Shown piece after piece: positions 1 through 10,019 of a DNA stretch of 64,000 nucleotides. Source of the stretch: Epiperipatus broadwayi (Eukaryota; Onychophora; Udeonychophora; Euonychophora; Peripatidae); contig JAQFVV010000072.1 in the NCBI GenBank assembly GCA_028023455.1, positions 2,316,501 through 2,380,500 on the forward strand. The letters run 5' to 3'. The translations under genes and the position numbers were made by a program. The notes under the pieces are model-generated. The model did not search any database. It had not been told where the DNA came from and saw nothing but the letters and a program-made list of their open reading frames with translations. Position 1 is the stretch's first letter. Each line of letters opens with the position of its first letter.

Positions 1-400
1 AATTCATAGCTAGTATATTACTGTTTTGCCATTATCATTTATATGTTTTTTTTTGCAGGTTACAATAATCTTATAGTCTAAATTATTTACCGAATAATTC
101 ACATTGCACTTTGTAAGAAGTTTTTTTCTTTCCAATCTTATCAATCAATTTCGATACATTAGTATTAGACCTGCAACACAGAGCATGTATTAGACTTGCT
201 GCGCCTTTTCATATTCGTATCAATCCATTGATAACTTTGTAATCTTGTGATCTGACCAAAATAATATGTACAGGGATCTTGTACACAATATTTTCGCAAG
301 ATTTACAAAGATATCGGCAGGTTGATACGAATGTGAAAAAGTACAGTAAGTCTATCATACATGCTCCGTATTGCAGGACCAATAAAAATAACTAAAAGTA
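1..400. other. AT-rich intergenic stretch, nothing recognised
   Basis: No coding region, RNA gene or repeat is recognised here. The stretch is AT-rich with short homopolymers and runs into a minisatellite. Confidence 0.5.
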
Positions 401-775
401 TAAAAAATATTAAAAACAGCTTTTTAAAACAAATTTTGAGAAACAAATGGATATTAAAAAAACGATTTTAAAACAATTTTGAGGAACAAATGGATATTAA
501 AAAGACCAATTTTTAAAGTATAAAAAATATTAAAAGCAGCATTTTAAAACAAATTTTAAGAAACAAGTGGATATTAAAAAGATGATTTTAAAACAATTTT
601 TAAGGAATAAAGGGATATTAAAAAGACTGATTTTTAAAATATTAAAAAATAATATTAAAAACAGCATTTTAAAACAAACTTTGCAAAACAAATTAATATT
701 AAAAAGGTAATTTTAAAAACAATTTTTAAGAAACAAATATATTAAAAACAGCATTTTAAAACAAATTTATACGAC
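401..775. repeat. AT-rich minisatellite, about 120-bp unit
   Basis: Three diverged direct copies of a unit of about 120 bp start near 401, 521 and 642. Each opens with a TTAAAAACAGC-like motif and contains two GGATATTAAAAA-like blocks. No open frame or transposon ends are seen, so simple tandem amplification is the likely origin. Confidence 0.75.
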
Positions 776-2215
776 TTTCACACTGACAACTTTAAAATGT
801 ATAACGATATATAAATCGATGCTTAAAAAAAAAACATTTTAAACCAAAAAAATTAATCTGTGATTTTAAGTAAATGATGCCGTTATGCAAAAAAAATGTT
901 ACTTTAAATACGCACAAAAACAATCACTAAATTATAATTTTTTAAAATATTATTTACAAAAATATATAAAATGCATGCATATGCTACTTACCATGTAATA
1001 TATAATAGGAATTGTCACATTAAAGCCACAAATTTGATATTTTCTTCTAACACACATAAAATGGAGATTTGAACTGAAAAGTCCCCCTCCCCCCTCAAAT
1101 GGATTTTTATTGAACGTGATTGCACACAGTCTGCCGGAATTCCCCACAGAAATGTTAATAAACGTATTTTTTTTTAAAGAAAGAAAACAAAAAAATATAT
1201 ACACAAAATGAAAAAAATATTAATTATTATAAGACTTTTATTAAATATTTATCCTGTTGTCAGAAAGAAATCTGGACAATAATTAAAAATGTCGAAATAT
1301 TACAAAAAAAAAAAAAAAGATCTGTTGATAAAGATAAATATGTTTTCACATGAATAACATCACAGGGATTATTTCTTTTCAATTTGATGTCAGCACAAGA
1401 TTACACATTTATTGCAGATATGAAAAGGTCTATCTCCCCCATGTTGCAGGTCTAACACCAAAGTACCTCCATTTCTAATAACTTTTTTTATTATCAAAAT
1501 CCAAAAGTTTGTCTTAACTATGTGCAATTGTGCAAGTATTATGAATATATCCCTTTTTCAACATATATATATAATTAACATGTATACGTATATCCGTACT
1601 CATGTCACAAATTGTTTAATTTAAAGATTATATAGTATACAAATTAAGATTTTAACAAAAATAATAAGTAAATATAAAGAAATACTCTACAGTAGAAAAA
1701 CGTATGTATACATATATGTAAAACACATTCCTTTATGAACTAATTTTGATTCGTTTTGAATTTTCATTATGTAATAAAGCATGTTTTCTTTTTTTAAAAA
1801 AATTTTAAAACAATATCATATTTATATCAGATAAAAACAGAATAAAATTTTAAACAAAAAAATAGATAAAAAAAAATTGAGATAATTTTAAAAGTTAATA
1901 CTTTTAAAAATAACACATACAGTAAGCTTTTTCATTTTTCAGTATTCAATGCCCACTTTCTTTGGATCCAAATTCAGTGTCATTAAAGTATGCATTATAA
2001 ATATACGGATCCATCACTTTTAAAACTGATTTTTTTCACACCTTTCATTGATATTATCCAAAAATATATTTCCACGTGAATATTATTATTATATATATAT
2101 AACCCATTGTATTTATTTACCTTAATATTAAATAACATTCCAAGAATTGAAGTTTCATAAATTCTAATTTTAACTATATAAATATTAAACCACTAAACAT
2201 CACATGATCGTTGTA
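776..2215. other. AT-rich intergenic, no gene seen
   Basis: Only AT-rich unique-looking sequence and homopolymer runs are visible. A minus-strand frame of 84 codons (950-1204) has low-complexity composition and no recognisable domain, so I treat it as chance. Confidence 0.45.
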
Positions 2216-2345
2216 AACAAAGGTAAAACTCTCCATACAGTAGTGCCACCCTGTACCAACCAGAGTAATCAATGGATGCCAGAAGCCTTCTGGCATCCAC
2301 TGATTACTCTGGTTAGCACTACTGTATGAAGCTTTGCCTTTGTTT
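2216..2345. repeat. Family A repeat, short inverted pair
   Basis: Two copies of the family A terminal segment face each other. The left arm is about 2216-2286 and the right arm about 2286-2345. The arms are about 60 bp with few mismatches and almost no spacer. The left arm matches the outer edge of the 12.5-14.5 kb array (the CATACAGTAGTGCCACC-type block). No hammerhead core is retained, so this is a truncated palindromic copy. Confidence 0.8.
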
Positions 2346-2990
2346 ATATAAATGTTCTGACATTTAACACAGAAAAGGTAAACGTTTATAATTTTTAACT
2401 TTTATTCATGTTTACCATGCTTTCGATAACTTATATCATAATCATAGCTCTTTTGGCTTTTTTAAAAAAGATGGTCTTTATGTATACTTGATAGCTGGTT
2501 TTGTAATTTGTTTGTTATTCAAATATATTTAAAGTACTTCAGAGAGCATACTTATTTGAAAGGAGAATGCATGGTAACTTTTCTATTTATAGCAAATTCA
2601 TACTTGGTTATTGTCCAAGCCTCTTTTGCTCTTTCATTTTTTATTCTTCCTCTCAGTGGAAATGACATCTGCCCTGGACAGATCAAATTTATGGTAATTG
2701 TTATTCGTGTTCTATAAATATAGAAAAATATCCACCACTTCTCTTGGCCCTATTATATAAATGTGTTGGGCAAGCCTTGTTGACAAATTTGCCCTCTCTA
2801 TGAAATGCGCATTTACAGTTGGCTTTGTTGTATCCGATTTTGTAAACTGTTTGGTGAGCTACTTTCCTTAAACAGTTTAACGAAGGAAGAGAATGAAAAC
2901 TTATATTTTTCAGAAATGTTTTTTAAATTTTTGAGCCACTTTTGATAAGTAAAATATGAACAAAACAATCTTACAATTTTCCCAAATATT
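2346..2990. other. Intergenic, no gene seen
   Basis: AT-rich sequence. A plus frame of 69 codons (2508-2717) and the minus frame of 80 codons starting at 3055 have no recognisable family features. The latter overlaps the PLE inverted arm. Confidence 0.4.
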
Positions 2991-3096
2991 ATATATATAA
3001 TTTTAATGCGCAAATACGCGCACAACAACCGAGCTTCATCAGGATTAAATAACAATATATTATAAACTTAAAATAATTATAATATCTAAAGAATAA

Positions 3097-3141
3097 TGCC
3101 CGAGCGCTTTCAAGAGAACTTAGCTCTCATAATCATGGGCA
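3097..3141 (-). ncRNA. Possible degenerate hammerhead fold in PLE left arm
   Basis: Mirror image of the structure at 3664-3708. The outer pairing is slightly weakened here (TGCCCG facing TGGGCA). See that entry for the fold. The catalytic core is not canonical. Confidence 0.25.
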
Positions 3142-3221
3142 ACAAAGAATAAGCATAGCGTGTTGGTATATGCTAAAATATGCTGATATATGTAAATTAG
3201 TTGAAAATAAATGCGTCAGCT

Positions 3222-3635
3222 CTAAATGATCCATTTCTTAGAGATTTTGTAACACGCATCTTTCCTATTCATAGCCTTATCATCAATAGCAATAAAACAT
3301 GCTTCTTTAACTTTTCTCTTAATGCCATTTCTCTCCCTGCAAACTATTCTTGCATTTTTAGGTTCACATGCATGACCAGCTGATTTCTGATGTATTGCAA
3401 ATATTGAGTTGCAATTTGGGTCTACCTGGGCCTTATTGTAAGAATATCTATGCTGGGATAGTCTTGTTGAAAGAGTTGCTTTCGTTTCCCCATAGTATGA
3501 TGCCATGCAGTTATTTTCTGGACATGAAATATTATATACGGCCTGAGAGGTGTTGTTGAGTGTTATAATGTCTTTGGTGTTAGAGCTGACGCATTTATTT
3601 TCAACTAATTTACATATATCACCATATTTTAGCAT
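3222..3635 (-). CDS. GIY-YIG endonuclease domain of a Penelope-like element, partial
   Basis: An open frame of 137 residues carries the C-terminal part of a Penelope-like polyprotein. Residues about 33-38 (VYNISC) stand where GIY is found. YYGET at about 47-51 corresponds to the YIG strand, followed by a Thr-Arg-Leu-Ser-Gln-His helix with its conserved Arg. An IHQKSAGHACEP segment and a KRKVKEACF helix with the conserved Glu follow, and the protein ends at KKWII. In PLEs this domain nicks target DNA to prime reverse transcription in the nucleus. No reverse transcriptase precedes it: upstream coding runs only through the inverted arm. A homologous but frameshifted copy lies near 44.3 kb. The element is a truncated, presumably inactive copy. 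A standalone host gene is unlikely because of the flanking repeat structure. Confidence 0.8.
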   Translation of the reverse strand: MLKYGDICKLVENKCVSSNTKDIITLNNTSQAVYNISCPENNCMASYYGETKATLSTRLSQHRYSYNKAQVDPNCNSIFAIHQKSAGHACEPKNARIVCRERNGIKRKVKEACFIAIDDKAMNRKDACYKISKKWII

Positions 3636-3663
3636 ATACCAACACGCTATGCTTATTCTTTGT

Positions 3664-3708
3664 TGCCCATGATTATGAGAGCTAAGTTCTCTTGAAAGCG
3701 TTTGGGCA
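3664..3708 (+). ncRNA. Possible degenerate hammerhead fold in PLE right arm
   Basis: TGCCCA (3664-3669) can pair with TGGGCA (3703-3708) as stem I. GAGA (3677-3680) pairs with TCTC (3688-3691) as stem II, and GAAA (3694-3697) follows, with GCG in the stem III position. The segment where CTGATGA is expected reads TGATTATGA, so the core is off consensus. Hammerheads are known from PLE terminal repeats, which makes this a plausible decayed relic. A similar GAAAGCGC context occurs in the second PLE copy near 45.2 kb. Confidence 0.3.
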
Positions 3709-4028
3709 TTATTCTTTAGATATTATAATTATTTTAAGTTTATAATATATTGTTATTTAATCCTGATGAAGCTCGGTTGTTGTGCGCGTATTTGCGCATT
3801 AAAATTATATATATGTATAGTATGCACCTGAGTTTAATAATTTCTTTTTACAAATATTATAATAAATCTCTAGTTTCGAAAATGATTAGTAATAATCATT
3901 AGTGTATTTATCTGAAATGGATGGCGTCAAAGTTGTGAGTGGAGAAAGTTTGACAATGGTAAATGAAAATGTAACAATTTACTCTAGATAAATACTTTGC
4001 ATATAATAAAGATATATATGAGAGATAG

Positions 4029-4082
4029 TGACCTGGGCCAACTGATGAGTGCTGGTTCAGCACGAAATGCATCTTGGGGTCA
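4029..4082 (+). ncRNA. Type I hammerhead ribozyme, family B copy 1
   Basis: The core CTGATGA is at 4042-4048. Stem II is GTGCTG pairing CAGCAC with a GTT loop (4049-4063). GAAA lies at 4064-4067, the self-complementary TGCA at 4068-4071, and the cleavage dinucleotide TC at 4072-4073 (NUH triplet ATC). Stem I pairs CCAA before the core with TTGG after the cut, and TGAC with GTCA further out, leaving an internal loop. All universally conserved core bases are present. Stem III is too short to fold alone, so cleavage as a dimer through the ATGCAT palindrome is expected. Confidence 0.85.
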
Positions 4083-4434
4083 TTTGTCTTTTATTATATC
4101 TTTATTTATATGAATTTGAAAAGAAGTGTGGAGGTGTTTATTATATCTATTAAGATATTACATACGGGACAGAAAAAGGTGACTAACTCCGTGTGTGTAA
4201 AATTTTAAAAAAAAATCATATATATATTAATCTTTAACTGAGGTTTAAAGTTTATATCTGTGCTAGAGATAATCTCTAGGTTCGAAAATGATTAGTAATA
4301 ATCATTAGTATATTTATCTGAAATGGATGGCATCAAAGTTGTGAGTGGAGGAAGTTTGACAATGGTAAATGAAACTGTAACAATTTACACTAGATAAATA
4401 CTTTGCGTATAATAAAGATATATATGAGAGATAG

Positions 4435-4489
4435 TGACCTGGGCCAACTGATGAGTGCTGGTTCAGCACGAAATGCATATTGGGGGTCA
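4435..4489 (+). ncRNA. Type I hammerhead ribozyme, family B copy 2
   Basis: CTGATGA is at 4448-4454, a perfect six-pair stem II at 4455-4469, GAAA at 4470-4473, self-complementary TGCA at 4474-4477 and the cleavage triplet ATA at 4477-4479. Stem I pairs CCAA with TTGG and TGAC with GTCA. The copy differs from its tandem partner mainly in the cleavage triplet and one extra G in stem I. The core is intact. Confidence 0.85.
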
Positions 4490-4505
4490 TTTGTTTTTTA
4501 TTATA

Positions 4506-4854
4506 TCTATTACCATAATTGTTCTTTTTTTTTTTTACTACCAGTGTAGTAAATTTTTAAATTTTCAATTTGTGAAGGTCTAGGGGGGAAGGGGGAAATG
4601 CACACTACACATGCTTATGTTATACAATCTTGCAGATAATTTCCTGTTTTCTAATGAGATAGCAAATATGACTCTATGGTTTATAGTTTTTAAGTAACAG
4701 CTATTTTTCCAAATGTTTACATTAAATTTTATAACAATCTAGAAAATATGATTAACTATTAACAATTTTTTTAAAAAATTAATTTATATATTTAAGTGGA
4801 AGGGCTTTCTCGTATCATAATATTAGTATAACGTTCTACTATGCTCATCACTCG
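4506..4854. other. AT-rich intergenic, nothing recognised
   Basis: Homopolymer-rich sequence without a recognised gene or repeat. Confidence 0.4.
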
Positions 4855-4911
4855 TCAGGCGGTGGTGGCCGAGTGGTTAGTACGGCTGCCTTACATAAAA
4901 AAAAAAAATCT
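4855..4911 (+). repeat. tRNA-Gly-derived SINE, 5' half only
   Basis: The segment starts GGCGGTGGTGGCCGAGTGG, with a box-A-like block and the start of an anticodon arm ending CTGCCTTAC, then changes to an A-rich run. It matches the 5' half of the longer tRNA-derived SINEs at 31.7 and 45.9 kb. It is a truncated copy. Confidence 0.6.
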
Positions 4912-6104
4912 TTATTCTCTTCAGACAGATGAGGATTCCTAAAAAAAGCTCAAGAGATTAACTAGACACTCTAATAATTGATAGGTTTTCATCTAATTAT
5001 TTTCAACAGGGGAGTAAAACAAAAAAATATTACTTCGTCATCCTGCAGTAGGTACTTAAGACCATTCTAACTTTATACATATATAATGAATTCACTATAT
5101 ACATAGTTTTATATTTTGGTGAGTCTCGTATTGCAGATTTTAGCCTATCTCCCTGGTATACCTACAAATTCCACGCTAAGCCAACCCAGCAAAACATCCA
5201 ATATAGATCAGTAAATGGGTGCCAAAATAAAGGGAAAACGAAAAACTACTAAAATCCTAACTAATCAGATAATTAGCAAGCCTAGTGAGCAGTGTCTTTT
5301 CTTTCTATCTTACTATGAGAGGGAGAAGGATTTCGTTCTGCTGTGAGTTGTTGATTAACAAGGTTGTATTACATTTAACCTTCATATATTTGTCTGCGTG
5401 GTTCCCACTATATTAATCAAATTAATAAAAATTATTTATTTTTGATGAAATGTTTTATGTGCTTTTTTTTTTAAGAATAAAAAAAAAAACTTTCAATTAT
5501 AGCTTTTGTTTTCTTTTGTCGCATTGTTGATCTCGCTCAGCAGAGAATTACTTTTCTCTAGAGATTATTAATTCTATTTTCCTATGTTTTATAACATTCA
5601 TCTTCACTTAAAAGGCTGCACGTAATGGGAAAATAAATGCTTTACCAAGCCCATTTCCTAATGAAGAAATGAATAAATAGTTATTTGCGACACCTTATAA
5701 CTCCGACATAATTGATAATATTCTGTAGACACACAACTATAATAAGGCTAATAATTTTAACAAAAAGACAATTTGAACTTCACATTTTGAACGCTGCGCG
5801 ATGAATAACTTTAATGCTTTATTAGAATTTAAATACTTTATAAATGATCTGTTTAAAATAGGTGTTTAAGCGCCTTTTTGAGCTTCATAAATATATATGG
5901 TTATTTGCCCGTGCATGAATGCACATACACCCATTCCAAGATTCTATTTATTAGTCCATTTCGTATCTCAACTCCACTAATACTGCAACTATCCGCCAGC
6001 GCTGAAGACAACGCCCCCTACATTGTGTATGCATTTCACCAACAACTTTCACTCCTCAAATAGGCATCAAACATTTGAATATCCATGCTCATAAAATAAA
6101 ATAA
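4912..6104. other. Intergenic, no gene seen
   Basis: No domain-bearing frame, tRNA or transposon is recognised. Composition is AT-rich with poly-A and poly-T runs near 5460-5490. The 61-codon plus frame at 5878-6063 has no recognisable feature. Confidence 0.4.
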
Positions 6105-6245
6105 AAATGTTAATGGCTGTATTGCTCGGGGGTTCATAAGAAGTTCGAACGCCAGAATCGATCCTGGAACCTCCCTAACCCAAGTCGGGTCTTCTACCAT
6201 CTGCGCCAAGCCAAACCGCGTCAGCACCATGCCGCTCAAACCCTA
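6105..6245 (-). repeat. tRNA-derived SINE (GGCGCAG box-A family), minus strand
   Basis: Read on the minus strand this carries CTTGGCGCAGATGGTAGA, resembling a tRNA box A, a GATCGATTCTGG box-B-like block, and the tail motif TTCTTATGAACCCCCGAG. The same order is seen at 18245, 23950 and 49675, so it is an interspersed family of about 120-140 bp. Confidence 0.65.
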
Positions 6246-7329
6246 ATTTTTTATTGCATTTTCACACAAAATAAGAACTGGTTTTTATTCACTTTTAACG
6301 TTTTGTGGATCAACAATCATCACAATTTATACATATATTATCAGGGCATCCTTCGACATCACATTACAATCACCCACCAGCATAAAATATTGAATGAATA
6401 TGTATGTATAGTCTGTAGAAGGTTTAAGCATCTAAACAAGTAAGTATAATGTGGAGCAATATTGATGATATTTTATCCTATGTTGTTTAATGAAATGGTA
6501 GAATGGCATGATCGAAAGCTAAAAAATCACAGACCACATCTCAAAAAATCATTTTTGTGCTCAAACGTCATTATAAAATCTCCTGCATGAAAAACTATTT
6601 AATTATTTTTCTGTCATTATAAAATCTCCTGCATGAAAAACTATTTTTCTTTGCCACTGTTTACTACTCTATGGTGCAGAATTTGAAATATGCAAGCACA
6701 AAAATTACTTTGAAGGTGAAACAACAGCAATACAAAAAACATGGCATTACTTCTTTCATTTTCAATTAGTAATAACATTACCATTATGCCATAAGATCAT
6801 TTCACTATATTTTATCAATTAAAGAAATAGTGATACAAATTTCTGAGTAGAAAGAAATTGATTGTGAAATAATATGGTAACATCATAATGAATCGCTCTT
6901 CAATACCTGCAATCTGGATTCTAATCTAAACTAAATGAAATCATTTTCAAAGAGCTTAGAATTACTCTCCCAGTTAGTTGTTTCCATGATTAGTACCAGA
7001 TAATTGTTCAACATCAGTTGGTAAATGGATACCTAGTTGACCTTAACTGGAGAATAAAACAAGGATAGAAATGTAAACCCTCACCATTGGGAAATCCAGA
7101 TGAGTAAAATCTTCATTATTCATCTATAGGAGGCTGCCAAAGGTTTTTGTCTTGCAGTGGACTATTATAAAAAAGACTAGTTTACCTTTTGTATCTACTT
7201 ATATAAATTATTTTCTAACCGACAATAAACAATTTTTCATTTAACTGAAAACAATAATTAAAATCTGAGTATTTCCCAGTTTGGAATTTTTGTAATTGAA
7301 AGGAATAACTCATCATCAAAAGTATTCTG
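6246..7329. other. Intergenic with one small tandem duplication
   Basis: No gene recognised. A block containing CATTATAAAATCTCCTGCAT is directly duplicated near 6570 and 6613, with a unit of about 44 bp. Confidence 0.5.
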
Positions 7330-8060
7330 TCCTATGGACAGATCTAGAAAACAGTGACACAGTAAGTTCGTCTATTTCTCCAGTACATTCTCTTCATTGC
7401 CCAGAATTTCAATTCTACATCTCTCTTTCCATCCTCATCCAGAAAAGTCAATATTTTCCACCTTTCTTTTTGTTTCCATTCATCAATTCTTCCAATATTT
7501 CTTCCATTAAATTATTCTTATATGTCCAATCCATTTTCTCTTTCTATTTCTAATTTCCTCAATTAATCTTTTTTCATTTACTCTTTTCAAAACTTCTTGT
7601 CTTGTCATTTTAATCATCCAACTAATTTTTCCATCCTTCTCCATGAACACATTTCAAAGGCTTCCAATCTGTTTCTAATTTTTCTACTCATTATCCATGT
7701 TTTACACCCATACAATAGTACACTCCATACATAGCATTTAATTAAAGCTTTTCTCAATTCTCTCTTCAAAAGATTTTCTTTATTTTAATAAATGCCTCCT
7801 TTGCAGAATCCTATTCTTTCAATTTCATCCTCACTTCTTCCATCCTCACTCAACCAGTTATCCAAATATCTAAACTAGTTAACTATATGATCACGAATTT
7901 CAACTTGTAGTTTTTTAGTATTCCTCCCTATCTGTAAAAACTTCTCACTATTAATCTTCATTCCATGTTTTATACATCCTCCCTCCAATTTACTCAATGT
8001 ATTCTGATGATTCTTTTCATCATCAGCTATGAGATCCATATATCTTATCAATGGAAAATT
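7330..8060 (-). pseudogene. Decayed LINE reverse-transcriptase fragment
   Basis: The minus strand translates in pieces to the C-terminal half of a non-LTR retrotransposon reverse transcriptase. A segment near 7980-7900 resembles the GMKIN-type motif after the catalytic loop. A LLYGCKTW motif near 7720-7700 and an LEAFEMCSWRRMEK segment (about 7680-7640) are typical of the region behind the polymerase domain. Frameshifts and stops separate the pieces, so no product is expected. The motif wording differs from both the RTE elements and the PHD/SGNH LINE elsewhere in the window, so this is a third LINE lineage. Confidence 0.65.
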
Positions 8061-8659
8061 ACCATGAATATTTTTTTTTAAAAAAAATTTGGCTTAATCT
8101 TACTTTTCAACTGGGGAGGAAAAACAAACAAATGATTCTTAATATGCATTTCAACCTAGATCAAGTTTACTTGGTTCTTCAAATGTTACAGCTATCGGTA
8201 AGTGCATACTTTTTTCACAAGCACTAACAATCCCCATACAGGAAATATGTAAATTATCAAACATTCTTTATTGGGTTAAAAATTATTCCATTTCATTTAA
8301 GCTTAAATTACATAAATAATAATATTGATATATTAAAGTTTTATAGAAGCCTAAATTTAAGAAATGTAATAATTTTATTAATACAATAAAGAACGACTAT
8401 TGATTATTTATGAATTTACTGAAGCTTACTGTTGCAAATAAAGATTTGCTAAAAAATATTCCTAAAAAAAATTGGTAACGTAAGTGATTATAGTTGATAA
8501 TAGTTTACTGATGCTTTAAGTTCTCTTGACATAATTTAATCTAACAGCTTATAGTTGGTTTTATATCACAAACTTTAATAAGATGTGGTGGTTAGAATTT
8601 CAAAATGAAATTGTTATATAATATGATCACCATTTCTTATGCTTGCTCATAGCTATTAT
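8061..8659. other. AT-rich intergenic, nothing recognised
   Basis: No coding or repeat structure recognised. Confidence 0.4.
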
Positions 8660-8763
8660 TAAAACAGAAAAAACTCTCTATACATATTGCCATTCAATGC
8701 AAGCCAGAGTAATCAATGGATGCCAGAAGGTTTGTGCATAAAATCCCCATCTAGTGCCTACTC

Positions 8764-8822
8764 ATCCAATACCTCCAGACTAGTTTCTGGCTTGTGGCCT
8801 TCGTCAGTGAGAAGCCTTGGAT
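8764..8822 (-). ncRNA. Type I hammerhead ribozyme, family A, variant core
   Basis: On the minus strand the core reads CTGACGA (8801-8807), allowed because the fifth core base is variable. It is followed by GGCC..GCC stem II, GAAA, the self-complementary CTAG and the GTC cleavage triplet. Outer stem I pairs ATCCAA with TTGGAT, but the inner stem I has mismatches. It is probably weakened. Confidence 0.6.
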
Positions 8823-8830
8823 CTGGGAGT

Positions 8831-8882
8831 ATTCCCAGACTAGTTTCTGGCTTGTGGCCTTCATCAGTGAGGAGTCTTGGAT
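8831..8882 (-). ncRNA. Hammerhead ribozyme, family A, tandem neighbour
   Basis: This is a direct duplicate of the preceding ribozyme, 60 bp away. CTGATGA, GAAA, CTAG and GTC are all present on the minus strand. The outer TTGGAT half of stem I is missing, replaced by the start of the neighbouring copy, so folding relies on the inner stem. Confidence 0.55.
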
Positions 8883-9034
8883 CTGAGAGCACTGCTTGCT
8901 CTCAAGGCCAAAAGCCAGAAACTAGTCTGGGAATATTGGATGAGTAGGCACTAAATGGGGATTCTTCTGGCATCCATTGATTACTCTGGCTTGCACTGAG
9001 TGGCAATATGTATAGAGAGTTTTGCCTGTTTTAA

Positions 9035-9880
9035 GAAATCGTTATATTACATACACAAAAAGTTTTCTTCTTTTTAAATAGCAATAAGCAAAATTAATTT
9101 TAAATATTTTTATAAATATTAAAACTTAAATTATGTTCAAATTAGGTAGTGGACTTCATATGCATATATATATAGATCAACTTTCCCTGTAAATCTTTCA
9201 ACTTTTCCACAATTACAGATCTATCACTAACAATAAAAAAAAGTACAATAATTTTTCTAAATAATTTATATTTTCTATGCCACATACATCATCAAAGATA
9301 AATTTATGCACCATTCTTTGCTATAAATTTAAACATTTCACACACGATTTTTGTTAAAAAGGTAATTTATACACATTTATTCATCCAGGGATACAATATG
9401 ATGATACCAAAAAATAATAAATTTTGTTCAAACTTGGAAAATTTGCAGAAAAGGGAGAAAAAAAAAACATTTAAATGAAAAATAGAATAACTATTTATAT
9501 ATTTCCAAAATTTTATAAATTCAAAATGAAAAATTGCCTATTTTCTACAAATTCATGAATTCACTTAGGCTGTGTGTATGGGCATGATAAAAGGAAAATT
9601 TATCATTCATCTATTAAGAAGCTAACAGTGATCTTACAATCATGATATATAGCTAGCATTGAATAATTTAAAAGATTTAGACATGAAAATTGTTGGCACA
9701 TCAATAACTTTGTTTTAGCCATATGGTTTGATTGCTGGATTCAATCCACACAGGATGGTCACTATTTTTTATAATACTGATCAAGTCCCTTTCTCAAAAT
9801 TTTTGCATAGCTCAACTTAACATATATTCAATTATATTCCAATTATCTTTCCTTTAATAACATAAATGAAAAAAATATCT
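9035..9880. other. AT-rich intergenic, nothing recognised
   Basis: No gene, ribozyme core or transposon end recognised. Confidence 0.4.
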
Positions 9881-10019
9881 ACCCAGAGAGAGGCCACATG
9901 TGAGATTGATGGATGAAATAAGGAAATGTGCAGAAGTGATATGGAGAAGAGAATTTAGAAATCGGAGAAAATAGATTGAGCTTGGAGAGACTTTCATCCT
10001 GCAGTGGATGATGATGATG
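9881..10019 (+). mobile_element. RTE LINE 3'-end fragment
   Basis: This matches the last 140 bp of the full-length RTE element at 51.5-54.8 kb, including the codons for the HVR-MDEIRKCA and GETFILQW region and the TGATGATG tail. It contains an in-frame stop (AAAATAG at about 9970) and is a 5'-truncated dead copy. Confidence 0.8.

Larger units (their letters stand above)
2991..3814 (-). mobile_element. Penelope-like element fragment bounded by 235-bp inverted repeats
   Basis: A 354-bp core (3226-3579) coding a GIY-YIG domain on the minus strand sits between two near-identical inverted arms, 2991-3225 and 3580-3814. The left arm begins exactly at the stop codon of the coding segment. Penelope-like elements are known to carry a C-terminal GIY-YIG endonuclease and terminal repeats that may be inverted, so the layout fits a 5'-truncated PLE copy. 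The reverse transcriptase part is absent. The right arm abuts a family B hammerhead tandem repeat. No clear target-site duplication was found. Confidence 0.75.
3865..4505 (+). mobile_element. Family B retrozyme-like tandem repeat, 406-bp unit
   Basis: About 1.6 tandem copies of a non-coding unit. The core motif of the hammerhead recurs at 4042 and 4448, giving a period of 406 bp. The body is repeated as well: the block starting AATCTCTAG occurs near 3865 and near 4269 and stays about 95% alike through to the ribozyme. No open frame lies inside. A short tandem repeat with one hammerhead per unit is the hallmark of retrozymes, which are copied through ribozyme-processed RNA. Parts of the same unit recur at about 11.3, 19.9-20.4, 29.3, 32.0, 33.4, 36.0, 36.3 and 45.6 kb. 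Confidence 0.8.
8660..9034. mobile_element. Family A retrozyme-like palindromic copy with duplicated ribozyme
   Basis: The outer edges (about 8660-8760 and 8920-9034) are inverted copies of the same family A sequence. Inside, a segment of about 60 bp holding a minus-strand hammerhead is directly duplicated (8764-8822 and 8824-8882). The right arm keeps only the 3' part of a plus-strand ribozyme (about 8892-8935). An 86-codon plus frame through the locus is a by-product of the repeat. Confidence 0.75.

Noticed and set aside
3750-3785. CTGATGA at about 3755 in the PLE right arm as a hammerhead core
   Set aside because: No GAAA follows at a suitable distance and no stem I partner is visible; the better, though weak, candidate fold is at 3664-3708.
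8687-8947. 86-codon plus frame with internal repeats (RLVSGLWPSSVRSLGS)
   Set aside because: It is the translation of the duplicated ribozyme segment of a family A repeat; similar frames recur wherever that repeat occurs.
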